Positions 7,620-15,717 are shown, numbered from the stretch's first letter. The stretch is 64,000 bases of DNA from Variovorax gossypii (GCF_003965815.1 NZ_RXOE01000002.1:620001-684000); one strand, 5' to 3'. The notes: a model not told the origin generated them from the letters alone. Numbers and translations: made by a program.

Positions 7620-9179
7620 ATGGACACCACGCTCGTCGACGCCTTGCGCAATGAACTCCAGCGAGAAACAGGGCAACCCGTGGCGCTGGTGGAGACGCAC
7701 ATCTCCTGGGTACTGCTGACGCATGCGCTGGCCGTCAAGCTCAAGAAGCCGGTGCGCCTGCCGTTCGTGGACTTCGGCAGCGTCGAGGCCCGCAAGCACT
7801 TCTGCGAGGAGGAGCTCCGACTGAACCGGCGCTTTGCCCCATCGCTGTACATCGACGTGGCGCCGGTCTGCGGCACGCGCGAGGCGCCGCGCATCGCAGG
7901 CCAGGGAGAGCCGATCGACCATGTGGTGCGCATGCGGCGCTTTGCCGAGTCCTCGCTTCTGCGCAACCTGCTGGTCGCGGACGCGCTGCAGCCGGCACTG
8001 CTCGACGGCTTCGCGCAGCGGCTGGCGTCGCTGCACCGGGAGGCGGAGCGGGCAGCACCGCTGTCGGGCTTCGGAAGTCCCGACCTGATCGCTCGCACGG
8101 CGACCGACGTGCTGGCCGCGTTGCAGGCGCATGCGCAGGCACGCGAGGGCGACGGCTGCGTCGTCGCCCTCGCCGAGCTGGGCAGATGGATCGGCGAGCA
8201 GGGCGATGCGTTGCGCATGGCCTGGATCGCCCGCCAGCAGGGCGGCGCGGTGCGCGAATGCCACGGCGACCTGCACACGGCCAACGTGGTGCTGGTCGAC
8301 GGCGCGCTCGCGCCCTTCGACTGCATCGAGTTCGATCCGGCGCTGCGCTGGATCGACGTCATGAGCGACGTCGCCTTCCTCACCATGGACCTGAAGGCCC
8401 ATGGCCGCGGCGACCTCGCGGCGCGCTTCCTGGATGCATGGCTGCAGCACGTCGGCGACTATCCGGGGCTGCAGGTCTTGCGCTTCTACGAGGTCTACAG
8501 GGCCCTGGTGCGGGCCATGGCCTCGGGGTTGGGGCCAGCGGCGGCTGCCGCAGAAGGCCCCCGCCCCGACTACCTGGCGTGCGCGACACGGCTGATGGCG
8601 CAACCTGAAGGGGGAGCCCGCCTGATGATCGCGCACGGCCTCTCTGGTTCGGGAAAGTCCAGCGTCGCACTGCGGCTGCTGTGCGCCACCGGTGCCGTGC
8701 GCGTGCGCTCGGACGTGGAGCGCAAGCGCCTGTACGGCCTGGCCCCGCTGGCGCGCTCGGCCGCACACGGGCTCGACATCTACGGCAGCGATGCCACCAG
8801 GAAGACCTTCGAAAGGCTGCATGCGTGCGCCCGCGACGCGCTGCTGGCGGGCTATCCGGTGATCGTGGATGCGGCCTTCCTGCGCGCTGCCGAGCGGCGC
8901 AGCTTCGAGGCCCTGGCTACGGAGTTGCGCGTGCCTTTCACGATCCTGGACTGCAGCGCCTCGCCGGCCACGCTGCGCCGCCGCGTAGCCGAAAGGGACG
9001 CGACCGGTGCGGATGCATCCGAAGCCGGGCCCGTGGTGCTGGAGCGCCAGCTGGCGTGGCACGAACCGCTGGAGGCCGACGAACGGGCGGCGGCCATCGA
9101 GGTCTCCACGGAAGAGCCGGTGGACATGGCCCTGCTCGCAGCCCGCTGGCTCGCAGCGACCGTAGAGGGGCCGCGCTGA
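7620..9179 (+). CDS. Fused aminoglycoside-phosphotransferase-like and AAA-type kinase
   Basis: A 519-residue bifunctional protein. The first ~320 residues resemble aminoglycoside phosphotransferase-type kinases, with the catalytic loop HGDLHTANVV at about residue 215 and a later FDCIEFDP metal-binding segment. The last ~180 residues are a P-loop kinase with Walker A GLSGSGKSS at about 340-348. This fused architecture is widespread in proteobacteria next to universal stress genes; the substrates of both halves are unknown and antibiotic resistance should not be assumed. It is co-directional with the preceding usp gene and converges with the next one with a gap of only 7 bp. Confidence 0.85.
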   Translation: MDTTLVDALRNELQRETGQPVALVETHISWVLLTHALAVKLKKPVRLPFVDFGSVEARKHFCEEELRLNRRFAPSLYIDVAPVCGTREAPRIAGQGEPIDHVVRMRRFAESSLLRNLLVADALQPALLDGFAQRLASLHREAERAAPLSGFGSPDLIARTATDVLAALQAHAQAREGDGCVVALAELGRWIGEQGDALRMAWIARQQGGAVRECHGDLHTANVVLVDGALAPFDCIEFDPALRWIDVMSDVAFLTMDLKAHGRGDLAARFLDAWLQHVGDYPGLQVLRFYEVYRALVRAMASGLGPAAAAAEGPRPDYLACATRLMAQPEGGARLMIAHGLSGSGKSSVALRLLCATGAVRVRSDVERKRLYGLAPLARSAAHGLDIYGSDATRKTFERLHACARDALLAGYPVIVDAAFLRAAERRSFEALATELRVPFTILDCSASPATLRRRVAERDATGADASEAGPVVLERQLAWHEPLEADERAAAIEVSTEEPVDMALLAARWLAATVEGPR

Positions 9180-9186
9180 TTGCCCG

Positions 9187-9693
9187 TCACTGGCTGGCCA
9201 GCTCTCCGCTCGGCAGGGTGAAGCGCTCATGCTCCGTCTTCGCGCTCTCGGGTGCGCGCACCAGCAGCACCGGCACGGGCGACATGCGCAGGATGTGCTC
9301 CGCGCTGCTGCCCATGACCCAGCGGCCGATGCCCCTGCGGCCGTGGGTGCCGATGACGATCAGGTCGGCCTTCCAGGCCTGTGCCGCGGCGATGACCTGG
9401 TCGTGAACGGTGCCCTTGAGGCTGTCGAGCAGCACGATGTCGGCCTCGACGCCTTCGGCCGAAGCCTTGGAGCGCGCGTCCTCGAGCAGCTTCCTGGCGT
9501 TGCCGCGCAGCTCCTCGAGCCAGTTGCCCGCGTAGCCCGCATACGCATCCATCGCCAGGGCGAAAGACAGCTCGTCGATGACATGCGCCACCCGCAGGCA
9601 CCCGCCCGTGAGCTTCGCGAGCTGGATGGCCTCGGCCAGGCCGCGGGCGGACGTGGAACTGCCGTCGATGGGAACAAGAATTCGCTGGTACAT
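9187..9693 (-). CDS. Universal stress protein (single UspA domain)
   Basis: A 168-residue UspA protein beginning MYQRILVPIDGSS and carrying the complete ATP-binding pattern (GTHGRRGIGRWVMGSSAEHI), so it belongs to the nucleotide-binding branch. The ATG at 9693 is chosen because the domain begins at the first residue; the longer frame adds an unrelated leader. It is transcribed away from the hemerythrin gene, and the strong FNR-type dyad at 9751-9770 lies about 67 bp upstream of its start. Cytoplasmic. Confidence 0.92.
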   Translation of the reverse strand: MYQRILVPIDGSSTSARGLAEAIQLAKLTGGCLRVAHVIDELSFALAMDAYAGYAGNWLEELRGNARKLLEDARSKASAEGVEADIVLLDSLKGTVHDQVIAAAQAWKADLIVIGTHGRRGIGRWVMGSSAEHILRMSPVPVLLVRAPESAKTEHERFTLPSGELASQ

Positions 9694-9750
9694 GGCACGA
9701 CTCCGGTCTGTTGATTGGACCGGTCCAGTATCCGGAGAGGAAGCGCGCGC

Positions 9751-9770
9751 GGCTTGACATTGATCAAGCC
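9751..9770. promoter_or_regulatory. FNR/Anr/FixK-type binding site (strongest)
   Basis: GGCTTGACATTGATCAAGCC is a dyad with perfect 7-bp arms and includes TTGAC-N4-ATCAA, matching 9 of 10 positions of the FNR consensus. It sits between the divergent uspA and hemerythrin genes, 40-67 bp from their starts, and could serve both. Confidence 0.65.
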
Positions 9771-9818
9771 CGCTCGCCATGAAAGAGCGACCCTCGGGGC
9801 ATGCACAGGAAGACCTAC

Positions 9819-10403
9819 ATGCCCCACGCCACCATCCGCATCATCCGCCAGGAGCATGCCGCGCTTGCCGCCATGCTGCGCTCCATCGTCATGCTGCTCG
9901 AGCAGCACCGCAAGAAGGGCACGCTGCCCGACTTCGCGACGCTCAGGGCCATGCTCTTCTACGTGGACGAGTTTCCCGAGAAGCGCCATCACCGCAAGGA
10001 AACGGAGCTGCTGTTCCCGAAGCTGCGCGCCAGGACGCCGATCTCGCGCGACCTGCTCGACAAGCTCGACGGCGACCATGCCAAGGGCGAGCGCAGGATC
10101 CGCAACGTGGAGCACGCGCTGCTCGCGTTCGAGATGCTCGGCGAATCGAGGCGCGAGGACTTCGAGCGCACGGTGGGGGAGTACGTCGACTTCTACCTGG
10201 ACCACATGGCGCAGGAGGAGCGGGAGATCCTGCCATTGGCCGAGCGCGTGCTGACCGAGGACGACTGGCGAGAACTGGACGAGGCCTTCGCGCAGAACCG
10301 CGACCCGATGACCGGGCATGTGCCGGACCTCGAGTACAACGCGCTCTTCACGCGCATCGTCAACATCGTTCCGGCCCCCATCGGGCTGGGGCCGGCCCTG
10401 TAG
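9819..10403 (+). CDS. Hemerythrin-domain protein
   Basis: A 194-residue protein with a hemerythrin HHE-cation-binding four-helix fold. The candidate metal ligands are visible as EHAALAAM, HHRKETELLFP, DHAKGE and DHMAQEEREILP, so a di-iron centre for O2 or NO sensing or storage is likely. The C-terminal ~40 residues form a tail ending APIGLGPAL. I favour ATG 9819, which has AGGA 9-10 bases upstream; an in-frame ATG at 9801 would add six residues. The FNR-type dyad at 9751-9770 lies just upstream, which suits a protein acting at low oxygen. Confidence 0.85.
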   Translation: MPHATIRIIRQEHAALAAMLRSIVMLLEQHRKKGTLPDFATLRAMLFYVDEFPEKRHHRKETELLFPKLRARTPISRDLLDKLDGDHAKGERRIRNVEHALLAFEMLGESRREDFERTVGEYVDFYLDHMAQEEREILPLAERVLTEDDWRELDEAFAQNRDPMTGHVPDLEYNALFTRIVNIVPAPIGLGPAL

Positions 10404-10443
10404 GCCGGCGCGGCTCGGGGGAGGCTTTCCGGCTCCGGTGGCT

Positions 10444-10818
10444 TCAGCGCCGGTGGTGGGCTTCCATCGCCGTCTGGCAGGCCGCGCACCGGATGGCCGT
10501 GGGCTGGGCGAACAGCCGGGTGCGTGGAATCTCCGCGCGGCAGTCTTCGCAGACCCCGTAGCGTCCGTCCGAAAGGCGTGCGAGCGCGAGTTCGATTTCC
10601 TCCAGCCTGGTGCGGTCGATCTCGATCTCGGCCAGGTGCACGTCGGCGGCGCGTTCGGTCTCGGCTTCGTCGGCATGCGTGGTGACTTCGCGGTCGGCCC
10701 CTGCCGAGAGGAGTTCGGCCGTGGGGGCCGAGGCGCGGAGTTCTTCCAGAACCTGCCGCTTCATCAGTTCGAGCTGCTGGCCGAGTGCGCGGCGGTCTGC
10801 GGTGTCGAGGTGTCTCAT
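10444..10818 (-). CDS. DksA/TraR-family zinc-finger protein
   Basis: A 124-residue protein with an N-terminal coiled-coil region rich in Glu and Leu and a C-terminal four-cysteine zinc finger, CEDC-x17-CAAC. DksA-type proteins bind the RNA polymerase secondary channel and alter transcription with ppGpp. The acidic coiled-coil tip of true DksA is not clear here, so this may be one of the shorter relatives. It lies 56 bp downstream of the HtrA-like gene on the same strand. Confidence 0.85.
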   Translation of the reverse strand: MRHLDTADRRALGQQLELMKRQVLEELRASAPTAELLSAGADREVTTHADEAETERAADVHLAEIEIDRTRLEEIELALARLSDGRYGVCEDCRAEIPRTRLFAQPTAIRCAACQTAMEAHHRR

Positions 10819-10874
10819 GGCGTGTTGTCCTTGCGATGGGGAAACTGCTGGTGGGTGTCGTTTTCGCTTGCCGA

Positions 10875-12338
10875 TCAGGAGCGGTCTCGGCGCGAGGCCG
10901 GAAGCCGGATTGCCACGTAGGCGAGCCGTTGGTCGCGCATCACCAGCAGCGCCACGGTGTTTCCCGCCGGCACCCGGCCCAGGGCCCGCCTGAAGTCGTC
11001 CGCGCGGTACAGCCTGGTGGTGTTCAGGGCAACGACCACGTCGCCTGCACGAATGCCTTCGCTGCGCGCGAGGCCCTCGGCCTCGCGCACCATCAGCCCG
11101 CTTTCCATGCGCAGCTGCAGTCGCTGCGCGGGGGAGATGTCGGCCAGGCTCAGGCCCAGGCCGTCCTTCCACTCGGATGGCGCGGCCGAGAAGGTCGTCG
11201 CTGCGGAGGCCGGCTGGGCCGCCAGCGTCGCCTGCAGGATGCGCGCGGCGCCTTCACGCCACACCTCGAGCCGCAGGCGGCTGCCGGGAGGGCGTTGCGT
11301 GATCTGCCGCGGAAGATCGATGAAGCGCGCGAGCGGCTTGCGGTCCAGGGCCAGCACGGCGTCGCCCTGCGCCAGGCCGGCCGCCTCCGCCGGGCTGCCG
11401 GCCTCGACGCGCACGACTAGCGCCCCCGTGGCCGCCGGCAGGCCGAACGACTGTGCCAGCGCGGGTGTCATTTCCTGGAACTCCGCGCCGAGGTAGGACC
11501 GTCGCACCGTGCCGTGCGCCTGCAGCTCGTCGGCGATGCGCATCGACAGGTTGATCGGTACCGCGAACGAAAGGCCCATGTAGCCGCCGCTGCCGCTGTA
11601 GATCATCGAGTTGATGCCCACGACTTCGCCCCGGCTGTTGAACAGGGGGCTGCCCGAGCTGCCCGGGTTGATGGCGACATCGGTCTGGATGAACGGGATC
11701 TCGCCCGCGCCGCCCATCACGCGGTCGATGGCGCTGACCACGCCCGCCGTCACGCTGCCATGGAAGCCGAAGGGCGAGCTGATGGCGGCCACCCAGTCGC
11801 CGGGGCCGAGCGTCGAGGAATCGCCGATGACGGCCACCGGCAGGGCCGTCGCGTCGATCTTCAGCAGGCCCACGTCGGTGCGCCTGTCGACGCCCACCAC
11901 GCGCGCGGTGAAGCGGCGGCCGTCGTCGAGCCGGACCTGGACCTCGTCGATGTTCGTGACCACGTGGGCGCTCGTGAGGATCAGCCCGTCGTCGCGGATG
12001 ATCACGCCCGAGGCGAGGTCGCGGATCTGGCTGATTCGTGCGCTCGCCGGCAGGGGCCAGGCCAGCCGGTCGGCGAAGTCGCGCTCCGGTGCTATCTCGA
12101 GCTCGATGTCCTGTGGGTTCTCGTCGCGCCCGACGCGCAGCGTGGCGATGTCGACCACCGATGCGCCGCGGCTTGCGACCAGCGAAGAAAAGCCAGGCGG
12201 TGGCGTCGGCCCTGCACTTCCGGCCGTGACCGGGGGCGCCGGTGTCGGCGTGGACCCCGGCGCGGCGCAGGCGCCGAGCAGGCAAGCGCCGGCGACGAGT
12301 GCACAGGCGAAGCGAGCGGTGAGGGCGGTGCGGTGCAT
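10875..12338 (-). CDS. HtrA/DegP-type serine protease with lipoprotein-like signal
   Basis: A 487-residue trypsin-like protease with PDZ domains. The signal peptide ends in LLGAC, a good lipobox, so the enzyme is probably a membrane-anchored lipoprotein facing the periplasm. The catalytic triad is His in LTSAHVV, Asp in RRTDVGLL and Ser in NPGSSGSPLF (the usual GNSGGP is altered to GSSGSP, nucleophile kept). PDZ-like domains occupy about residues 290-380 and 400-480. The start at 12338 is chosen for its signal peptide; the longer frame overlaps the flavodoxin gene. It follows the flavodoxin gene with a 52-bp gap. Confidence 0.88.
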   Translation of the reverse strand: MHRTALTARFACALVAGACLLGACAAPGSTPTPAPPVTAGSAGPTPPPGFSSLVASRGASVVDIATLRVGRDENPQDIELEIAPERDFADRLAWPLPASARISQIRDLASGVIIRDDGLILTSAHVVTNIDEVQVRLDDGRRFTARVVGVDRRTDVGLLKIDATALPVAVIGDSSTLGPGDWVAAISSPFGFHGSVTAGVVSAIDRVMGGAGEIPFIQTDVAINPGSSGSPLFNSRGEVVGINSMIYSGSGGYMGLSFAVPINLSMRIADELQAHGTVRRSYLGAEFQEMTPALAQSFGLPAATGALVVRVEAGSPAEAAGLAQGDAVLALDRKPLARFIDLPRQITQRPPGSRLRLEVWREGAARILQATLAAQPASAATTFSAAPSEWKDGLGLSLADISPAQRLQLRMESGLMVREAEGLARSEGIRAGDVVVALNTTRLYRADDFRRALGRVPAGNTVALLVMRDQRLAYVAIRLPASRRDRS

Positions 12339-12390
12339 CGCGCCAGCCTGGAGCAGAGGAACGGTCACGTCGATCCCGGTTGCGGCGTTC

Positions 12391-12918
12391 TCAGATCGAC
12401 TGCGGCGACAGCGTGGCCGGGCGGGCCACTGCCTGCGGGTTCCTGGCGCTTCCGACGGCCGTGCCGAAGGCCTGCAGTCGCGCGGCACAACTGCCGTCGT
12501 CGACCTCGCGCATCGTGACGGAGGAACTCAGGATGGGAGCGCGGCCCAGGATGTCGGCGATCTCGGCCGCCGCGTTCGGTGCCCCCTGGCCTCCCATGAC
12601 CGAGAGCACGGCGATGTCGGGCAGCCTGCCGCGCTGGCGGGCGACGAAGCTGCGCATGGGGCCGGCGAGCCTCAGCATCCAGATCGGCGAGACGAGCACC
12701 ACTGCGTCGAAGTCGCCGGGAGGAGGGCCGTCGTAGCCGATGGCGGGCTGGCGGCGAAGGATGGAATCGAGCACGCAGCGCAGGCTGCCCATGGCGCCGC
12801 TGCGGGGACGCACCTCGGTGACGGTCGCGAGCTGCCAGTTCTGCTGGCTGCACAGGAGTTCCGCGACCCGGCGCGAAGTGCCGGTGTAGGAATAGACGAT
12901 CACAAGGACGTTGTTCAT
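12391..12918 (-). CDS. Flavodoxin-like FMN protein
   Basis: A 175-residue flavodoxin-fold protein. The N-terminus VIVYSYTGTSRRVAELL has the phosphate-binding S/T-x-T-G-x-T loop for FMN, and SPIWMLRLAGPMRSF matches the second flavin-contact loop. It could be a flavodoxin or an NAD(P)H-dependent flavin reductase. The ATG at 12918 is chosen; an in-frame upstream start adds ten residues without a ribosome site. Its promoter faces the usp-htrA operon across a pair of inverted FNR-type sites, so oxygen limitation probably controls it. Confidence 0.8.
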   Translation of the reverse strand: MNNVLVIVYSYTGTSRRVAELLCSQQNWQLATVTEVRPRSGAMGSLRCVLDSILRRQPAIGYDGPPPGDFDAVVLVSPIWMLRLAGPMRSFVARQRGRLPDIAVLSVMGGQGAPNAAAEIADILGRAPILSSSVTMREVDDGSCAARLQAFGTAVGSARNPQAVARPATLSPQSI

Positions 12919-12972
12919 GGCTGCCTCTGCTGGGTTGATGGCAACCAATGTAGGCAGCGCAGGGCGGCACGG

Positions 12973-12990
12973 GCTTGCGCTGCATCAAGG
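12973..12990. promoter_or_regulatory. FNR/Anr/FixK-type binding site (left arm of pair)
   Basis: The 18-mer GCTTGCGCTGCATCAAGG fits CTTG-N7-TCAAG and matches the FNR consensus at 8 of 10 positions. Its centre lies about 63 bp upstream of the flavodoxin start. It is an exact inverted copy, over 17 bp, of the site at 13029-13045. Confidence 0.55.
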
Positions 12991-13028
12991 GCCGCCCATG
13001 GCGTGCCGGCGCGCCGCGGGCCTTCGAT

Positions 13029-13046
13029 CCTTGATGCAGCGCAAGG
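13029..13046. promoter_or_regulatory. FNR/Anr/FixK-type binding site (right arm of pair)
   Basis: CCTTGATGCAGCGCAAGG is the reverse complement of the site at 12973-12990 apart from one end base. Its centre lies about 71 bp before the usp ATG at 13109, mirroring the left copy's distance to the flavodoxin gene, so each divergent promoter appears to have its own site. Confidence 0.55.
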
Positions 13047-13108
13047 CCCGGGGCCGGGGGCGCGAGGACCATCGGGGCACCGGGACATATCCCGCCGAAG
13101 GAACCATC

Positions 13109-13531
13109 ATGAAAATCCTGCTCGCCGTGGACGGCAGCGACTACACGACCCGCATGCTCTCCTACCTGGCCAGGCACAAGGAGTGGGCGAACGCGGGCCA
13201 TGCCTTCACGGTCTTCCATGTGGTGCTGCCCGTGCCGCATCGCGCCGCTGCCTTCGCGGGGCCGGAGATCGTGCACGGCTACTACGAGGACGATGCGCGC
13301 ATCGTGCTCGAACCCGTGCGTGCACTGCTGGCCGGCAGCAGCATCGAGGCGCGCTTCGAGCACCGGATCGGGCACCCCGCGGAGGAGATCGCCGCGTTCG
13401 CGCAGAAGGGCCAGTTCGATCTCGTGATCATGGGCTCGCGGGGACATGGCGCCCTGACGAACCTGGTGCTGGGCTCGGTCGCCACCAAGGTGCTGGCTGC
13501 GTGCACGGTGCCCGTCCTGCTGGTGCGCTGA
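13109..13531 (+). CDS. Universal stress protein
   Basis: A 140-residue single UspA domain starting MKILLAVDGSDYT and ending LAACTVPVLLVR, with the nucleotide motif GSRGHGALTNLVLGS (G-x2-G-x9-G), so it should bind ATP. The gene stops directly against the start of the following HtrA-like gene with no intervening base, indicating one operon. An FNR-type site lies about 71 bp upstream. Confidence 0.92.
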   Translation: MKILLAVDGSDYTTRMLSYLARHKEWANAGHAFTVFHVVLPVPHRAAAFAGPEIVHGYYEDDARIVLEPVRALLAGSSIEARFEHRIGHPAEEIAAFAQKGQFDLVIMGSRGHGALTNLVLGSVATKVLAACTVPVLLVR

Positions 13532-14980
13532 ATGAGCGCCGCGACCGTCGCGAAAGGCTTGATCGTCGCTGCCGTCGCCGCATTCGTGCTGACGGGCCAG
13601 ACGAGTGCGTGGTCGCAGGCGCGATCGTGCCTGGAGCGCGGGAGGCCGCAGTCGCAGGCGGTCGATTTCGCGGCGGCCGCGGCGCGGCAGTCGCCCGCGG
13701 TGGTGAGCATCATGGTCACGGAAAACGGCGGCGAGCGGCCGGTTGCCGGCGACACGCGGCCCTCGACGCCGTGGGAAAGGGGCTGGGGGCGCGGCTTCGC
13801 GTCGGGGTTCATCGTGGACAGAGACGGATACATCCTGACCAGTGCGCATGCGGTGAGCGGCGCCCGGTCGATCTCCATCGCCACCGCCGACCAGCGCCGC
13901 TTCGATGCCGAAGTGGTGGGGGCCGACCGTCTCTCCGACGTGGCCCTGCTGAAAGTTGCCGCCACGGGCCTGCCGGTCGTCGTCCTCGGCCGCGGCAGCG
14001 AACTGTGCCCGGGCGAGTGGGTCGCAGCGATGGGTGCCCCGTTCGGCTTCGAGCGCAGCGTGACCGCGGGCGTGGTGAGCGCCAATCCGCGCTACGTGCC
14101 CGGGGGAAGCGGGGTGCCGCTGATACAGACCGACGTCGCGCTGAATCCAGGCAACTCGGGTGGGCCGCTCTTCGACGAACGGGGTGAGGTGGTGGGCCTG
14201 AACTCGATGATCTATTCACCCGGCGGCGGGTACTTCGGCGTGTCGTTCAGCCTGCCCATCGACACGGCGATGCAGGTCGCGGACCAGCTTCGCACGGCCG
14301 GGTACGTGAGGCGAGGGCACATCGGCGCGCGCACCCAGCCGCTGACCGCCGAACTGGCGCCGGCCTTCGGCCTCGGCGCCGCGCTGGGCGCGCTGGGCGC
14401 GCTGGTGGTGCGGGTCGACGCGGACAGCCCGGCCGCGGAAGCGGGGCTTCGCAGCGGCGACGTGGTGCTGGCCGTCGGGGGCGATGTCGCTATGAGCTAC
14501 GCCGACATCCAGAATCGCGTGGCGGCAGCGCGCAAGGGCAGCCGGATTGCGCTGAAGATCTGGCGCCACAGGGCTGCGTTGACGGTGCAGGTGGGCGTGG
14601 CGGAAAACCAGCCGGACGTCAGGCCTCGGCCGGCCGGGCCTGCCGTCATGCAGGAAACGCGTTTCGGGCTTGAGCTCGCGCAGCGCAAGGGCGTGCTCGG
14701 CATCAGCCTGCCGCCGCCCGGGCTCTACGTGCAATCGGTGTCGGGCTCGGCCCAGCTTGCGGGGCTGCGTTACGGCGACATGCTGGTCGCGGTCAACGAC
14801 GTGGAAGTGGCCGACCTCGCGGACTTCGACGCGGCGATACGGACCGTCCGCGACAGCGACACTGTCGCGCTGCTGGTCGTGCGCGGGTCGGCAAGAAGCT
14901 ACGTGCCGATCCTTCCGCGCAGCTCGCCGCATGCCCCGATTGCACGGCACGCGAGCGACGGCGCAGTGTCGACCCCCTGA
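13532..14980 (+). CDS. Second HtrA-like serine protease
   Basis: A 482-residue periplasmic trypsin-like protease. It has an N-terminal Sec signal peptide (hydrophobic core IVAAVAAFVLTG), His in LTSAHAV, Asp in LSDVALLKV and Ser in NPGNSGGPLF, so the triad is intact, followed by two PDZ-like domains. It is clearly a paralogue of the protease at 10875-12338: both share the GGY-(M/F)-G-(L/V)-SF block before the first PDZ. It begins at the base after the stop of the universal stress gene and is followed after 10 bp by the NUDIX gene, so all three are cotranscribed. A role in clearing damaged envelope proteins under stress is inferred from family. Confidence 0.88.
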   Translation: MSAATVAKGLIVAAVAAFVLTGQTSAWSQARSCLERGRPQSQAVDFAAAAARQSPAVVSIMVTENGGERPVAGDTRPSTPWERGWGRGFASGFIVDRDGYILTSAHAVSGARSISIATADQRRFDAEVVGADRLSDVALLKVAATGLPVVVLGRGSELCPGEWVAAMGAPFGFERSVTAGVVSANPRYVPGGSGVPLIQTDVALNPGNSGGPLFDERGEVVGLNSMIYSPGGGYFGVSFSLPIDTAMQVADQLRTAGYVRRGHIGARTQPLTAELAPAFGLGAALGALGALVVRVDADSPAAEAGLRSGDVVLAVGGDVAMSYADIQNRVAAARKGSRIALKIWRHRAALTVQVGVAENQPDVRPRPAGPAVMQETRFGLELAQRKGVLGISLPPPGLYVQSVSGSAQLAGLRYGDMLVAVNDVEVADLADFDAAIRTVRDSDTVALLVVRGSARSYVPILPRSSPHAPIARHASDGAVSTP

Positions 14981-14990
14981 GGCTCTCGCG

Positions 14991-15527
14991 ATGGAAAGAT
15001 CGATCAGCTGCGGCGTTCTCGTGCTCGATCCGGCGGGCCGACTGCTGCTCTGCCATGCGAGCGACAGCCGGTACTGGGACATCCCCAAGGGCATCCGGGA
15101 AGGGCAGGAGCAGGGCGCACAGGCTGCCGTGCGCGAGGCGTTCGAGGAGTGCGGCCTGCGGCTGTTGCCCGCGCAGCTGAGGGAGATCGGACTTCTTCCC
15201 TATCGCAGGGGCAAGGATCTCTGGCTCTTTGCGGTGCTGGTGCGTCATTTCGAGGCGAAGTCCTGCGTCTGCTCCAGCTTCTATACGGATCGCCACGGGC
15301 GACGGCGTCCCGAGGTGGACGGATTCCGTTGGGCCGCATTCGAACAGTTGCCGCAGCTTTGCGCACCCAGCCTTGTCGCGGTACTGACGCAGGCGCTTTC
15401 GCTGGTCGGCATCCACGGGCAGTTGTTGTACGAAGTCGGGCCCGTCGACGCGGCGCCCGGATCACCTCCCGGCCCTTGCGCAATTGATCTTGCGCAAGGC
15501 CGCGTACAGCCGCTCATTCAAGAATGA
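14991..15527 (+). CDS. NUDIX hydrolase
   Basis: A 178-residue NUDIX protein. The box at about residues 34-56 fits G-x5-E-x7-REUxEExGU without mismatch (it ends REAFEECGL), so the Mg-binding glutamates are present. The substrate, a nucleoside diphosphate linked to another moiety, cannot be predicted; the N-terminus (CGVLVLD, LLLCHASDSRYWDIPKG) resembles Ap4A-type or general housecleaning members. It is third in the usp-htrA-nudix operon. The last codons overlap a regulatory dyad at 15474-15499 that probably serves the next genes. Confidence 0.88.
   Translation: MERSISCGVLVLDPAGRLLLCHASDSRYWDIPKGIREGQEQGAQAAVREAFEECGLRLLPAQLREIGLLPYRRGKDLWLFAVLVRHFEAKSCVCSSFYTDRHGRRRPEVDGFRWAAFEQLPQLCAPSLVAVLTQALSLVGIHGQLLYEVGPVDAAPGSPPGPCAIDLAQGRVQPLIQE
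15474..15499. promoter_or_regulatory. FNR-type site inside a perfect 10-bp inverted repeat
   Basis: Two perfect 10-bp arms (CCTTGCGCAA and TTGCGCAAGG) flank a 6-base spacer. The right part reads TTGATCTTGCGCAA (15484-15497), an FNR-like box with its centre about 73 bp before the small membrane gene at 15564, the same spacing as at 13029. It lies within the end of the NUDIX coding sequence. An RNA hairpin is the alternative reading, but no T-run follows. Confidence 0.45.
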
Positions 15528-15563
15528 CCGCAGGCTCCATCAATTACCTGTCACGAGGCTCCA

Positions 15564-15707
15564 ATGAACATCACGTTGAACACAGCTCTGCAAGTTCTCG
15601 GGTTCTGCATCGCGACGCTCCTGGCAACCGGTGTTCTCGTACTGGCAGGTCTGAGCGAGCGCAATGCAGCGCCGGAGAACTCGGCGCCCATCTCACACAC
15701 ACGATGA
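15564..15707 (+). CDS. Small single-span membrane protein (47 aa)
   Basis: A 47-codon frame: MNITLNTALQVLGFC, then a hydrophobic stretch ending VLVLAGL and a polar tail ISHTR. One membrane helix fills about residues 8-30. GAGG lies 8 bases upstream of the ATG and the next gene, for a HiPIP, starts 10 bp after its stop, so the two are probably cotranscribed. I do not recognise the family; a membrane anchor or small subunit accompanying the electron carrier is a guess. Confidence 0.5.
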   Translation: MNITLNTALQVLGFCIATLLATGVLVLAGLSERNAAPENSAPISHTR

Positions 15708-15717
15708 AAGATCCACG

